From Fulvivirga sp. M361 (GTDB lineage: Bacteria > Bacteroidota > Bacteroidia > Cytophagales > Cyclobacteriaceae): 64,000 nt of DNA. The position numbers were made by a program, and so were the translations under genes. Below the pieces are notes generated by a model, which searched no databases, was not told where the DNA came from, and saw only the letters and a list, made by a program, of their open reading frames with translations. The DNA lies in contig NZ_VKDC01000011.1 in the NCBI RefSeq assembly GCF_007097395.1, positions 1 through 64,000 of the forward strand, read 5' to 3'. Of this stretch, positions 15,811 to 24,900 are shown piece by piece (within the stretch, counting starts at the first letter, position 1; every line of letters starts with the position of its first letter).

Positions 15811-18096
15811 TTATTCTTTTATCAGTCTTGTGGAAAACTTGTTAGTGCCGTCATTCACCAACAAGAAGTAAACACCTGGTTTTCTATCCCACATATTTAT
15901 AACTTCCATTCTTGCATCGCTCTCTTTGATAATTAGCTGCCTGCCTTCAGCATTAAGTAATACAATAGTAAAGGTCGTTTCCGTAGGTGGCAGAGTCAGA
16001 TTGATCTTATCTGTTATAGGATTGGGCATAACTTTAAAATCTGCGCTGACAATACTTGAAGACTGCATTGTTCGTGCAGCGCTTGCATTTAAAGCGTTTA
16101 AACACGTATCAATGGTAAATAATGCAGTAGCATTTATGCAAGCATCCCGGTCGATGACTCTTGCGGTCAACGTGCCTTTTTCACATTGGATTTGACCATA
16201 TACAATACCATTGGGCAATACAACACTGTCCATTACCGTACCCGATTCATTGCTAAAAGTCCAAACGATTTGATCTGCACTGCTAAAATTGTAACTGGGC
16301 TCAATAATTTGATAAAATGTAGTCCCTGGAAATTGAACAACGGAAAAATTGAAACCACCATCACCTTCAATCACGACCTCCAGACTACTTATTGCCGTAG
16401 TATCACATCCAATAGCTGATACCTCAATAAATGAGTTATCACCAACATTACCATTAGGTGTAACAGAAACCGTATTGCCAGTCTCACTGGTTCCTGGTTC
16501 AAACCCCCAACCCACAGGGAGCTTCCATTTGAAGGCAACACCTACCTGATTATCTACAGAATAAGTGAAATAATTACTTAATGAATCCAATCCTATGCAA
16601 GTAGGGCCATCAAGGTTTGTAGGCACATTCGGCCCATAAGCTACGGGCAGTGTACTAACAGCACTGTTTTGACAACCGTTGGCTCGCACCGTAACATTTC
16701 CTATTCCTTCAAAAGGGTTGGCGGTTACCGTAGCAGAAGGAATAGTTGTAGTCAATGTGTTAGGTGAAAAACTGGCAGGAAAAGTCCAGGTATAGCTTAC
16801 TGCATTATCTACCGGAGTCACCATATAGCTAACATCCCCGATCAAACCGTTGGGTATACAATCATCTCCTTGGAGGTTTTCAGGTGTCAATGGAATAATG
16901 TCGACTGCCAATGCAAGCGTATCCCCCGGACAGCTAGCCGAAACTGCTCTCAGAGTATCGCTTTGCAGTCCTGCAATAAGGGTTACTGTAGAAAGATTTA
17001 CATTGGCATTAGCAAAATTCCATCCTCCGGGTAACAGCCATTGTACATCTGCATCGGAATTGGTAATGGAGAAAACCGCTTCAGCACCACCGTTGAGACA
17101 AGTGCCATTAACGCTTATTAATTCATTGCTTGTGCCAAATTGCCTGTTTATAATGAAGGTAGTATCTAATGGCTGATCACAGGCACCTTTAATCTGTAAG
17201 GTAAGTATCCCCACTCGATCATCTACGTTCACTACTATCCTTTCGTCTTTCGCTCCCGTGCCTTCACCAAAACCCCAACTTGTGCCAGGGCCAAAACCCC
17301 AGGTATATTCGAGTCCGGCAATTGCTGCCACATCCACAGTAAATTTTGTAGAATCCAGAGAAAGACAGATTGGTGGAGCAATATCAAAGATGGGATCATC
17401 CACTCCCAATGCCAGGTTCAGTTCATATTCAAAGGTATCATTAAAGTTCGCTTGTCCAATATCTACCTTCAACATGTCATTACCACTCAGCGCACCTACT
17501 ATAAAAGTAATAGAGCTGCTATCACCGGAGTAGAACTGGATTCCACTTTCCCAACCAGGGGGCAATGTCCACTTATATTTGTCAATACCGATACGATCAT
17601 TAATGTTGACACTCACGATAGGCAAGATCGAATAGGTCACGGTGTCTCCAGGCTTTATACATGAAGGTCCGATTATGTTATCTATCTCTGTCGCTTTCCC
17701 AAACTTCTTAAATATTCGTTTACCCAAATTAGGTCGACCGCAGACCGATGGTCTTAATGAATCAGTATAACTGACCACTACCTGACCTAGACCATAACCT
17801 TCCAATATCTGACCTGCTGTATTTCGTTTTACCGACGAATAAAATGCTCTAAATCCGTCCACTGAGACAGATTCCAACTGCAGATCACCCCTAGCACCCC
17901 AGGAGATATCACTAAAATCAGCCGGGTTTCGTGGCCCTATATCTAAAATATACTCAACATTAGTTGCATTAATTAAAACTGTATCTGATCCAAAAATATC
18001 AACTTGCGCTTTGACATTCAGTGCACAGCACGTTAACACTATTATTGCCAGAACGTTCTGTAGCTTTTTTCTATAATTGTTGAAAAAATCTTTCAT
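15811..18096 (-). CDS. Large T9SS-exported protein with PKD-like domains
   Basis: 761 residues. A signal peptide is present (to about 31, NVKAQ). The body repeats Ig/PKD-like units that share the pattern W-x-x-P-x-G-W followed by a glycine- and serine-rich strand (YKWTLPPGWESG, VQWLLPGGWNF, FKWKLPVGWGFEPG), about 85-95 residues apart. The C-terminal about 80 residues (FKVMPNPITDKINLTLPPTE ... GVYFLLVNDG) are a type A type IX sorting domain. A cell-surface or secreted role is expected; no catalytic residues are seen. It is co-oriented with the SprB-repeat gene but has its own terminator. Confidence 0.82.
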   Translation of the reverse strand: MKDFFNNYRKKLQNVLAIIVLTCCALNVKAQVDIFGSDTVLINATNVEYILDIGPRNPADFSDISWGARGDLQLESVSVDGFRAFYSSVKRNTAGQILEGYGLGQVVVSYTDSLRPSVCGRPNLGKRIFKKFGKATEIDNIIGPSCIKPGDTVTYSILPIVSVNINDRIGIDKYKWTLPPGWESGIQFYSGDSSSITFIVGALSGNDMLKVDIGQANFNDTFEYELNLALGVDDPIFDIAPPICLSLDSTKFTVDVAAIAGLEYTWGFGPGTSWGFGEGTGAKDERIVVNVDDRVGILTLQIKGACDQPLDTTFIINRQFGTSNELISVNGTCLNGGAEAVFSITNSDADVQWLLPGGWNFANANVNLSTVTLIAGLQSDTLRAVSASCPGDTLALAVDIIPLTPENLQGDDCIPNGLIGDVSYMVTPVDNAVSYTWTFPASFSPNTLTTTIPSATVTANPFEGIGNVTVRANGCQNSAVSTLPVAYGPNVPTNLDGPTCIGLDSLSNYFTYSVDNQVGVAFKWKLPVGWGFEPGTSETGNTVSVTPNGNVGDNSFIEVSAIGCDTTAISSLEVVIEGDGGFNFSVVQFPGTTFYQIIEPSYNFSSADQIVWTFSNESGTVMDSVVLPNGIVYGQIQCEKGTLTARVIDRDACINATALFTIDTCLNALNASAARTMQSSSIVSADFKVMPNPITDKINLTLPPTETTFTIVLLNAEGRQLIIKESDARMEVINMWDRKPGVYFLLVNDGTNKFSTRLIKE

Positions 18097-18636
18097 TTTA
18101 AAGATTGTTTAATAGACTGTATTGCAAGTGTATCGTCTTAGTCTTACCTAAGATTTCCATCTCCCATTGCAAATCAGTCCTTTCATATAATTATTTTTTA
18201 AAGCCTCTTGCAGACTCCTGGAGCCCACAAAGGGGGGTTGCTTTTAGAAAAATTATATTTTCCTTGTAGCAGGATAAAGGGATGATCCGGTTATTACCAT
18301 AAACGACATTTAAAAGTGAAATTCGATTGTTCACGGACTTAGTTCATAAGGCCGTCACCACTGACATTTCCTCCCATACGCAGGGCTACTTATGTGGAGG
18401 ATCAGAAAGGATATAAATGTATGCTGAAATTTCTTTTTATACCAAAAGCAGAATGTGTATTTTATTACTTTTTTGTTATTTACTTAAATAACATTGACTA
18501 TCAGAAGATTAACTTTAATGATAAGTTTTTTTAAGATCAAAAAATATAACATTGACCCACGTAAAATACCATGTGATCGTTTTCTAAAACCGCTTGTATG
18601 ACAGTTTTGGAGTGAGTAAAAATTGGAGGGTAAACT
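18097..18636. other. Intergenic region, 540 bp, no gene seen
   Basis: AT-rich DNA between a minus-strand methyltransferase gene and the start of the minus-strand surface-protein gene. I found no conserved ORF, RNA or strong hairpin. The promoter for the surface protein should lie near 18100-18200. Confidence 0.4.
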
Positions 18637-19218
18637 TCATAATCTCTTTGTACAAAGTACTAAGCCGGTTGACCAGTTCATTTTTGTCATAGAAAAGTCA
18701 CTGCGCCTCTCAAGGTATTCCATCAATCTTTTCGCTTTTTCCGAATGCCCATGCGGCCAGTTGGGTTGAGGGTTCATATCATCAATCACATAAAAGCCTC
18801 CCACCTTGACAAGGTCAAGTGTTTCGTTCAACTCGCTGTATTTTCCAGGCCATGCATCTGCAAAAATCAAATCGAACTTCTCTTCACAATAGCTTTTAAT
18901 CCAATCCGCACCGTCTTCGCAAACAATCTTTACTCTTTCATCTTTCCCAAAAAAGCCTTTGGCTATTTCAATGAGTTCAGGATCATTATCAACGGTGGTC
19001 AGCCTGGAATCATTATCCAGCCCATCGATCATCCAGGCCAATGACAGCCCAATTCCTGTTCCCAATTCTAAAATATTTGACTTGGGTTTAGAGGTTATCA
19101 GTGTCTTCAAAAAAGTTCCTATGTAAACATCAGAAGGCATGTCAAACCCGGTTTCTTTACATTTGGCTTTAATTTTTGGGTAAACTTCCGGGAAATCAAG
19201 AATATTAAAATCGTTCAT
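18637..19218 (-). CDS. Class I SAM-dependent methyltransferase (O-methyltransferase-like)
   Basis: 193 residues. Motif I is at 49-58 (ILELGTGIGL), the acidic end of strand 2 at VDNDPE (76-81), a DGADWI segment follows, and DLIFADAWPGKY gives the motif with the metal- or substrate-side Asp. The overall order matches the catechol/caffeoyl-CoA O-methyltransferase-like family, which is usually about 200 residues. The substrate is unknown. It stands alone, 230 bp from the next minus-strand gene. Confidence 0.8.
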   Translation of the reverse strand: MNDFNILDFPEVYPKIKAKCKETGFDMPSDVYIGTFLKTLITSKPKSNILELGTGIGLSLAWMIDGLDNDSRLTTVDNDPELIEIAKGFFGKDERVKIVCEDGADWIKSYCEEKFDLIFADAWPGKYSELNETLDLVKVGGFYVIDDMNPQPNWPHGHSEKAKRLMEYLERRSDFSMTKMNWSTGLVLCTKRL

Positions 19219-19312
19219 TTCGTTGGGTAAATCGTTTAAATAAAACAGTCACTGGCATTGGTCAATGATTACATGTCACATCCGATGTTGATCATACGCA
19301 GTATTTATAGAA

Positions 19313-19459
19313 ACTAGTGTCATTCGATGTGCTAACAGTCAGCAAAGGGCATGGTAACCCGTTCATAAAATTTTGCCTACTGCACTTTGCCGACTGCCGA
19401 CTTTGGGAACGAGGCTGAAAAAAATTTAACCACCATTTGAGCTGTGACATGACACTAGT
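19313..19459. repeat. Short inverted repeat flanking about 125 bp
   Basis: ACTAGTGTCAT (19313-19323) recurs inverted as ATGACACTAGT (19449-19459). The inside holds a low-complexity CTGC/CCGACTGCCGACT string and no ORF I trust. The second arm overlaps the 3' end of the NTF2-like gene. It could be a small non-autonomous element or a large hairpin; only this copy is seen in the window. Confidence 0.35.
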
Positions 19460-19832
19460 ACATGATATTATTATTAGCAGATTTTTTAGGAATTTGCTGA
19501 ATTGAATCCCAGTGCTCAACAATCTTTCCATTTTCATCAAAGCGAAAAAAATCCATGGTCACGTATTCGTCGCCTTCCGGCCATATTTGATGTGTATGAA
19601 GCGCTACAAGGTCTGCCTCCGCAATACAACGAACGAATTCGATTGATTTATTCGGATACTCTTTTTGCATTCTTTCAAAATAATCGATAAACCCTTGTTT
19701 ACCATCGGCTACATCAGGATTATGCTGAATGTATTCCTCACCGACATACAGCTCAATGGCTTTCTTCGGTTCACCTGCATACGCCATTCGATAGAACTCT
19801 ACCGCATTTTCTTTATTCTTTTCTGCATTCAT
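19455..19832 (-). CDS. NTF2/SnoaL-like family protein
   Basis: 125 residues, the usual size of a single SnoaL-like cone-shaped alpha+beta barrel. Signature stretches are MAYAGEPKKAIELYVGEEYI, QHNPDVADGKQGFIDYFERM and VALHTHQIWPEGDEYVTMDF, and it ends with an EHWDSIQ strand. Members act as small isomerases, hydrolases or ligand binders; this ester-cyclase-like subgroup has no fixed substrate. The last residues lie in one arm of the 11-bp inverted repeat described at 19313-19459, so its 3' end may have been altered by that element. Confidence 0.8.
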   Translation of the reverse strand: MNAEKNKENAVEFYRMAYAGEPKKAIELYVGEEYIQHNPDVADGKQGFIDYFERMQKEYPNKSIEFVRCIAEADLVALHTHQIWPEGDEYVTMDFFRFDENGKIVEHWDSIQQIPKKSANNNIMY

Positions 19833-19878
19833 TTTTTCTTAATTATTACTTACAGACCAGACTTGGCTTTTGCCGTTT

Positions 19879-20547
19879 TCATTTGATCAATCTTAGCGCT
19901 TCTTTTTTACTCAGGTTACTTAGTTCTGTGTTATTGACGAATTCAGTCACCCACGACGGGTCAGTCCTGCTGTATTCTCTCAAGATCCATCCAATGGCCT
20001 TATTTATAAAGAACTCTTTCGTATCTGATAATAAATGGATAGTAGTTTTTAATAAAGTCGTATCCAACGCTTCCTTGTATTTGAGTTGAAATAATAAGGC
20101 AGATCGCTGTAACCAGATATTATTTGAATCGACCCACCTTTGGATATAGATCTCCCTCTGTTCGGGAAATGTCTTAAAGTACTCTCCTATTAGTTTATTG
20201 GCAATGAAATCTACTGTATCCCACCAGGATTTATGCGTTACCATAAATTCGAAAAGTTTGATATCCTTTTTATCCAATTTTTTAACATACTTATATGCAA
20301 GTTCTTGCGCAAAGTACTGGTAATCTCGCTGTGGCTTCTTCCAAAGAGTTTTGACTATTTCATCTAACTCCTTTTTTTCAGGTAAATATTCTTTGATCAA
20401 AAATACGCTTTGAATTTTTCGTCTTAGGGTGGTTTTCAGGCCATAATACTCAAATTGATTTCGCATATATGCTTTCTGTTCCAAAGCAATTTTTGGATTC
20501 GCATTTTTCTCTAATTCAATTTCTAAAGTATTTATGAATTCTGTCAT
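19879..20547 (-). CDS. alkD: DNA alkylation repair glycosylase AlkD
   Basis: 222 residues, all helical (HEAT-like repeats), the usual AlkD length. The residues that define Bacillus AlkD are all present at the same numbers: W109 and D113 (SWWDTVD), R148 (WLQRSALL) and W187 (AIGWILRE). The enzyme removes positively charged alkyl lesions such as N3-methyladenine and N7-methylguanine without base flipping. It is followed after 46 bp by the NTF2-like gene on the same strand. Confidence 0.9.
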   Translation of the reverse strand: MTEFINTLEIELEKNANPKIALEQKAYMRNQFEYYGLKTTLRRKIQSVFLIKEYLPEKKELDEIVKTLWKKPQRDYQYFAQELAYKYVKKLDKKDIKLFEFMVTHKSWWDTVDFIANKLIGEYFKTFPEQREIYIQRWVDSNNIWLQRSALLFQLKYKEALDTTLLKTTIHLLSDTKEFFINKAIGWILREYSRTDPSWVTEFVNNTELSNLSKKEALRLIK

Positions 20548-21008
20548 TTTTATTTTTCACATTGCCATATAACTAATTTACAATATCCATGATATTTTCA
20601 GATTCCGGTAAGCATTTAGCAGCAATCTAAAACCAGTATCATTTTTAAAATTGAAACCATCTCTGAATAGCTTTTGAACCTATTTAAGATCAGGTTATTG
20701 GATTACCATGACCCTATGGACAGGGGCTTAACAAAGACAATGAACATCCATACCGTTAATGCTTGTTTTATTCAATTCAGTCCATTGGTTTTACTTGGCG
20801 AAAAACAAAAAAGAAGTACCATTTATCAGATATCATGACACTGATCAATCGACCTTAAACCCGGATAATGCATTAAAACTCGTTATGAAAGTTCAAAATG
20901 CAATAAGGTCAAGTATTTCGGGTTATTTTAGCACGGAATCGTAGTCTACCATCACGGTGAGTTCTGAAATACTTGATATTGAAGCGGTTTGAGCTTGGAA
21001 TAGAATGT
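20548..21008. other. Intergenic region, 461 bp
   Basis: A 61-codon plus-strand frame (20759-20944) is open but has no family resemblance or start support, so I do not call it. I see no RNA gene or repeat. Confidence 0.35.
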
Positions 21009-21929
21009 TTAGAAATATCGTTCTATATCAAACTGACCTTTGAACACATTCAGTTCCACCATTAATGATAACTCATGCGTACCGATATTGTCATTGACCA
21101 GTTGATTTGTAGGTAACTCAAAGGAGTATCCAAAACGAAACGATCTACTTGCCTGCACCTGGGCATTGATGCCAATGCCGTTCACATTACGTAATGTGAC
21201 ACCTGCCCAAAATACATTACCAAAGAGTGCATTAACACTTATGTCAGCAGAAAGCTGATTACCACCGGTATAGCGTAGTAAAAACGTTGGTTTCAGCAGA
21301 AAACCGCTCACAGAACTGGACTTTATCACATAACCTCCACTCAAATAATAATGAGGTTGATAACGTGTGCTGTTAGCCACTCCGTCACCAACTTCAGCAT
21401 TTAAAATGCGGGGAACGGATAATCCCAGGTAAAACACATCATTCATATAAAATACGCCTGCACCAAAGTTGGCCTTATTGAATGCATCGTTGTTCAGGTC
21501 AAGCCCTTCATCATCTACAAAGGCGAGATTAAGCTTATTATAGTCATAGCGGTAGCTGATAAATCCACCCTGAACACCAAAGGCAAGTGTACTGATACCA
21601 TTGATCAATTTATAAGCAAAGGACAGTTGGCCTTCAAAATTATTATTCACTCCCAGTTGATCGTTCACCAGAAGCACCCCGGCACCAAACTGCCGGTCAA
21701 TAGAGGAATGTAATGACAGCACATTCGTCAAAGGTGTGCCGTCTATACCGGCCCATTGCTTTCGTGTAATAAGGTTCGCATTAAAATTATTGTAAATTCC
21801 GGCATAAGCCGGGTTGATCATATATTGATTAAATGTGTATATATTATACAATGGATCTTGCTGTGCCTGCAGGCATACAGGTATGATCATTGAAAAGAAC
21901 CCCAGTAGCAGTATATATTTTTTCAACAT
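21009..21929 (-). CDS. PorP/SprF family type IX secretion membrane protein
   Basis: 306 residues with a signal peptide (to about 22, LQAQ). The N-terminus of the mature protein (DPLYNIYTFNQYMINPAYAG) is the family signature, followed by a beta-barrel rich in aromatic-ended strands that closes with DIERYF. PorP/SprF proteins act in the outer membrane to deliver or hold partner T9SS substrates, especially those with type B C-terminal domains. The gene begins 4 bp after the stop of the 1481-residue type B protein, so this is a dedicated secretin-adhesin pair. Confidence 0.9.
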   Translation of the reverse strand: MLKKYILLLGFFSMIIPVCLQAQQDPLYNIYTFNQYMINPAYAGIYNNFNANLITRKQWAGIDGTPLTNVLSLHSSIDRQFGAGVLLVNDQLGVNNNFEGQLSFAYKLINGISTLAFGVQGGFISYRYDYNKLNLAFVDDEGLDLNNDAFNKANFGAGVFYMNDVFYLGLSVPRILNAEVGDGVANSTRYQPHYYLSGGYVIKSSSVSGFLLKPTFLLRYTGGNQLSADISVNALFGNVFWAGVTLRNVNGIGINAQVQASRSFRFGYSFELPTNQLVNDNIGTHELSLMVELNVFKGQFDIERYF

Positions 21930-21933
21930 GATC

Positions 21934-24900
21934 TTATCTTCTTAAAAGGAAAAAGCCATTTTTAGTGATTTCACCGCTATTGAGTTCGATCACATAATAA
22001 TACGTTCCGTCTATCAGTTCTTCTCCACTGTCAGACAGACCAATAAATCGATTATTGGTGTTATCATAATCTGTGGTCTTATACACTTCATTACCCCAAC
22101 GGTTATAAATGAACACCCGATTAGTATCATAGAACTCAATATTTCGGATCTCAAAATGGTCGTGTTTGTTGTTAGCCTGTACTGTTACCACATTGAATAT
22201 TTCAATAGGTGGTGCTTCGCTCAGGCCATTAGAAGTGAGTGTAGCCGTAAAGTCTTCAGCTGACGTACTCTCTATAGTAATCCGTCCGGTTCTGACCCCT
22301 GTAGTCGTTGGAGAAAAGGCAATTAATAGTGTACTGCTACCTCCTGATGCAATTGGGTCGGGAATTGGGCTGATCAGCCGGAAGTCATCACCGCTGATGG
22401 TAATATTGGTAATAATCAAAGGTATCGTGCCTGTATTTGTGATGATAAACTCTTGTGTGTCTTGAGTACCTATCAACACATCATCAAACACGATGTCTCC
22501 TCCGCTTGCCTGGCTTATACCATCTATTTCGACCATAATTTCTCCCGCTATTACGTTTATCAACAGATCAAACACGGGGCTGTCATCCTGTCCGTCATTT
22601 ACAACCACAGGCACATTGAGCGCTCCCGCAAAATCTGTTGCCGGTGTTATCGTAGTACCTTCAGCCGTATAGTTATTTCCTGAGTTGACAAACAAGGTAA
22701 AACCTGTTGGAAAATTATTGTCAGGGTCAGTAACCATAACATCATTAACATCTAATGTAAGTGTCGTATTCTGAGGAGTTGATAAGACTACCTGACCGGT
22801 AATGAGTGGCGCATCATTGACGGCATTTACTGTGAGTACAAACGTTTCACTAATGGTAGCCACACCATCATCAACCGTTAGGGTCAGGTTGGCACTACCA
22901 TTCTGATCAGGTTCAGGCGTCAGGGTAATAAGGCGTGAAGTACCGGTACCTCCCAACATTATGCCTGAATCGGTGATCAGGGTAGTATTATCGGAAGTTG
23001 CCGTAACTATCAGATCACCGGGTAAACTTTCAGCATCACCTATGGTAAATGGTATATTGCCTGTTGCGCCATCCTCATCTATAATGACGTCATCTACCGT
23101 GCTAATGGTGGGTAAGGTATTGGGCATAGTAATAGTGCCGGTAATTGGAAAGTCAAAACTTGCTTCATCTGCATCATCACTGGTGATGGTCAGTGTTTCA
23201 TTAAAAGTACCTACTGAAGCCCCACTCAGAGTAATCATAAAATTATTGATGTTCCCGGCAGTAACGGTGAGAGGAGTGGCTGTGAGAGAAGAAAAGGCTG
23301 TGCCTGTAATGGCTATATTGGAAATCGTCAAAACCCCTGACCCCGTGTTAGAAATAGTAAATGTCTGGTTAATATCTGTACCTAAATCAGCGCTTCCCAG
23401 ATTAACAACACTGGCCTGTCCGTCCATTATAGCAAGACCTGACGCATCCGGCCCCAGGAAAAGCGATATCTCGGGAGTTGGTGTAGCAGTTATTACCCCG
23501 GTCAAAGTAAAATTAAAAATGGCCTCATCAGAATCATTATTGGTAATCGTCAATACTTCTGTAAATGTGCCTGTGCTGGAACCACTTAATATAACTTCAA
23601 TGGTTTCTGAATTTCCGGAAGCTATAGCAGGAGGTGCTGTTCCGACCAGGCTAAAAGCCGTTCCTGTAACGGATATACTGCTAATATTCAAGGTTGAAGA
23701 ACCCTGGTTTTCAATAATGAATTGGCGATTAATGTTGTTTCCCTGAGTATCAGAACCATAGTCAATAGCCACTGCCTGTCCATCAAAGATCTCTGTAGCA
23801 GGGGAAACATCAAAGACGGCTATTTCAGGTGCAGGAGTACCGGTAATTTCACCGCTTACGGGAAAATCAAAAAGCGGCTCATCATCGTCATCACTAGTGA
23901 TAGTAAGCGTTTCATCAAAGGAGCCCGGAGCTGCCCCACTCAGTACCAGGTCCAACGTTACCCTGGATATTATTCCATCTATTTCGGCATCAATGGTTAT
24001 TGGGGTAGCAGCTACCAGGCTAAATGCCGTACCGGTTATAGAAATATCAGAAATAGTTAAGTCAGAGGCATTAAAGTTGGCAATGGTGATCTGTCTTACA
24101 ACATCAACACCTAATGATCCTGATCCAAGATCAAGACTTACTACCTGACCATCAAATATTTCCGGATCTGAAAATATGTTAGTCCCGTCAAATACTGCGA
24201 TATCCGGCCCAATGATCTCACCCTCGACATCAAAATTAAAAATGGCCTCATCAGAATCATTATTGGTAATGGTAAGTGTCTCCGAAAACACACCGCTTGT
24301 TACGCCACTTAACACTATTTGGATCGTTTCCATACCATCAACAACAATTGAGGTGGGAGGTACTGCTCCCAAGGTAAAGGCCGTTCCTGTTATGGATATA
24401 TTTGAAATATTAAGTGCCGCTGCTCCTATGTTTGTAATGGTTATCTCTCGGGTTAGGTCAGTTCCTCTGGGTCCTTGAAAAAGGTCGAATGGACTGGTTT
24501 GTCCATCCTGTATTTGCGTGCTGGCAGTAGTTGTGCCTTCAAATACTACTATCTCCGGTTCAGGTGTAGCCGTAACAACACCTGTTAGTATAAATTCAAA
24601 GGTATTGCTAAAGTTATCACTGGTGATGGACAATGTTTCTGTAAACGAACCAACTGTTGTGCCAAGCAGATCAACATCAATCGTTAACGTAGTTCCGGCC
24701 GTCAATGTAGTAGGTAAAGAGGCTGCTGTACTGAACTCCGTTCCGGTTATGGTAACATCCAGGTTCGTGATATCTACCGCAAGCCTGTTCTCGATGGTAA
24801 AACTGCGTATTTTCCCTACACCCAAAGTTCCGGAACCATAGTCAATAGCCTCTGACTGACCATTGGTTATTTCTGTACCACTGGTATCGCCTCCGTCATA

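Noticed and set aside
19292-19540. Minus-strand 82-codon frame
   Set aside because: It overlaps the NTF2-like gene in another frame and spans the inverted repeat; composition is not protein-like.
20759-20944. Plus-strand 61-codon frame in the 20.5-21.0 kb spacer
   Set aside because: No family resemblance, promoter or neighbour supports it, though a relic cannot be excluded.
22961-23746. Plus-strand 261-codon frame inside the adhesin gene
   Set aside because: It is a shadow of the repetitive minus-strand choice-of-anchor D domains; low-complexity composition and no start signal.
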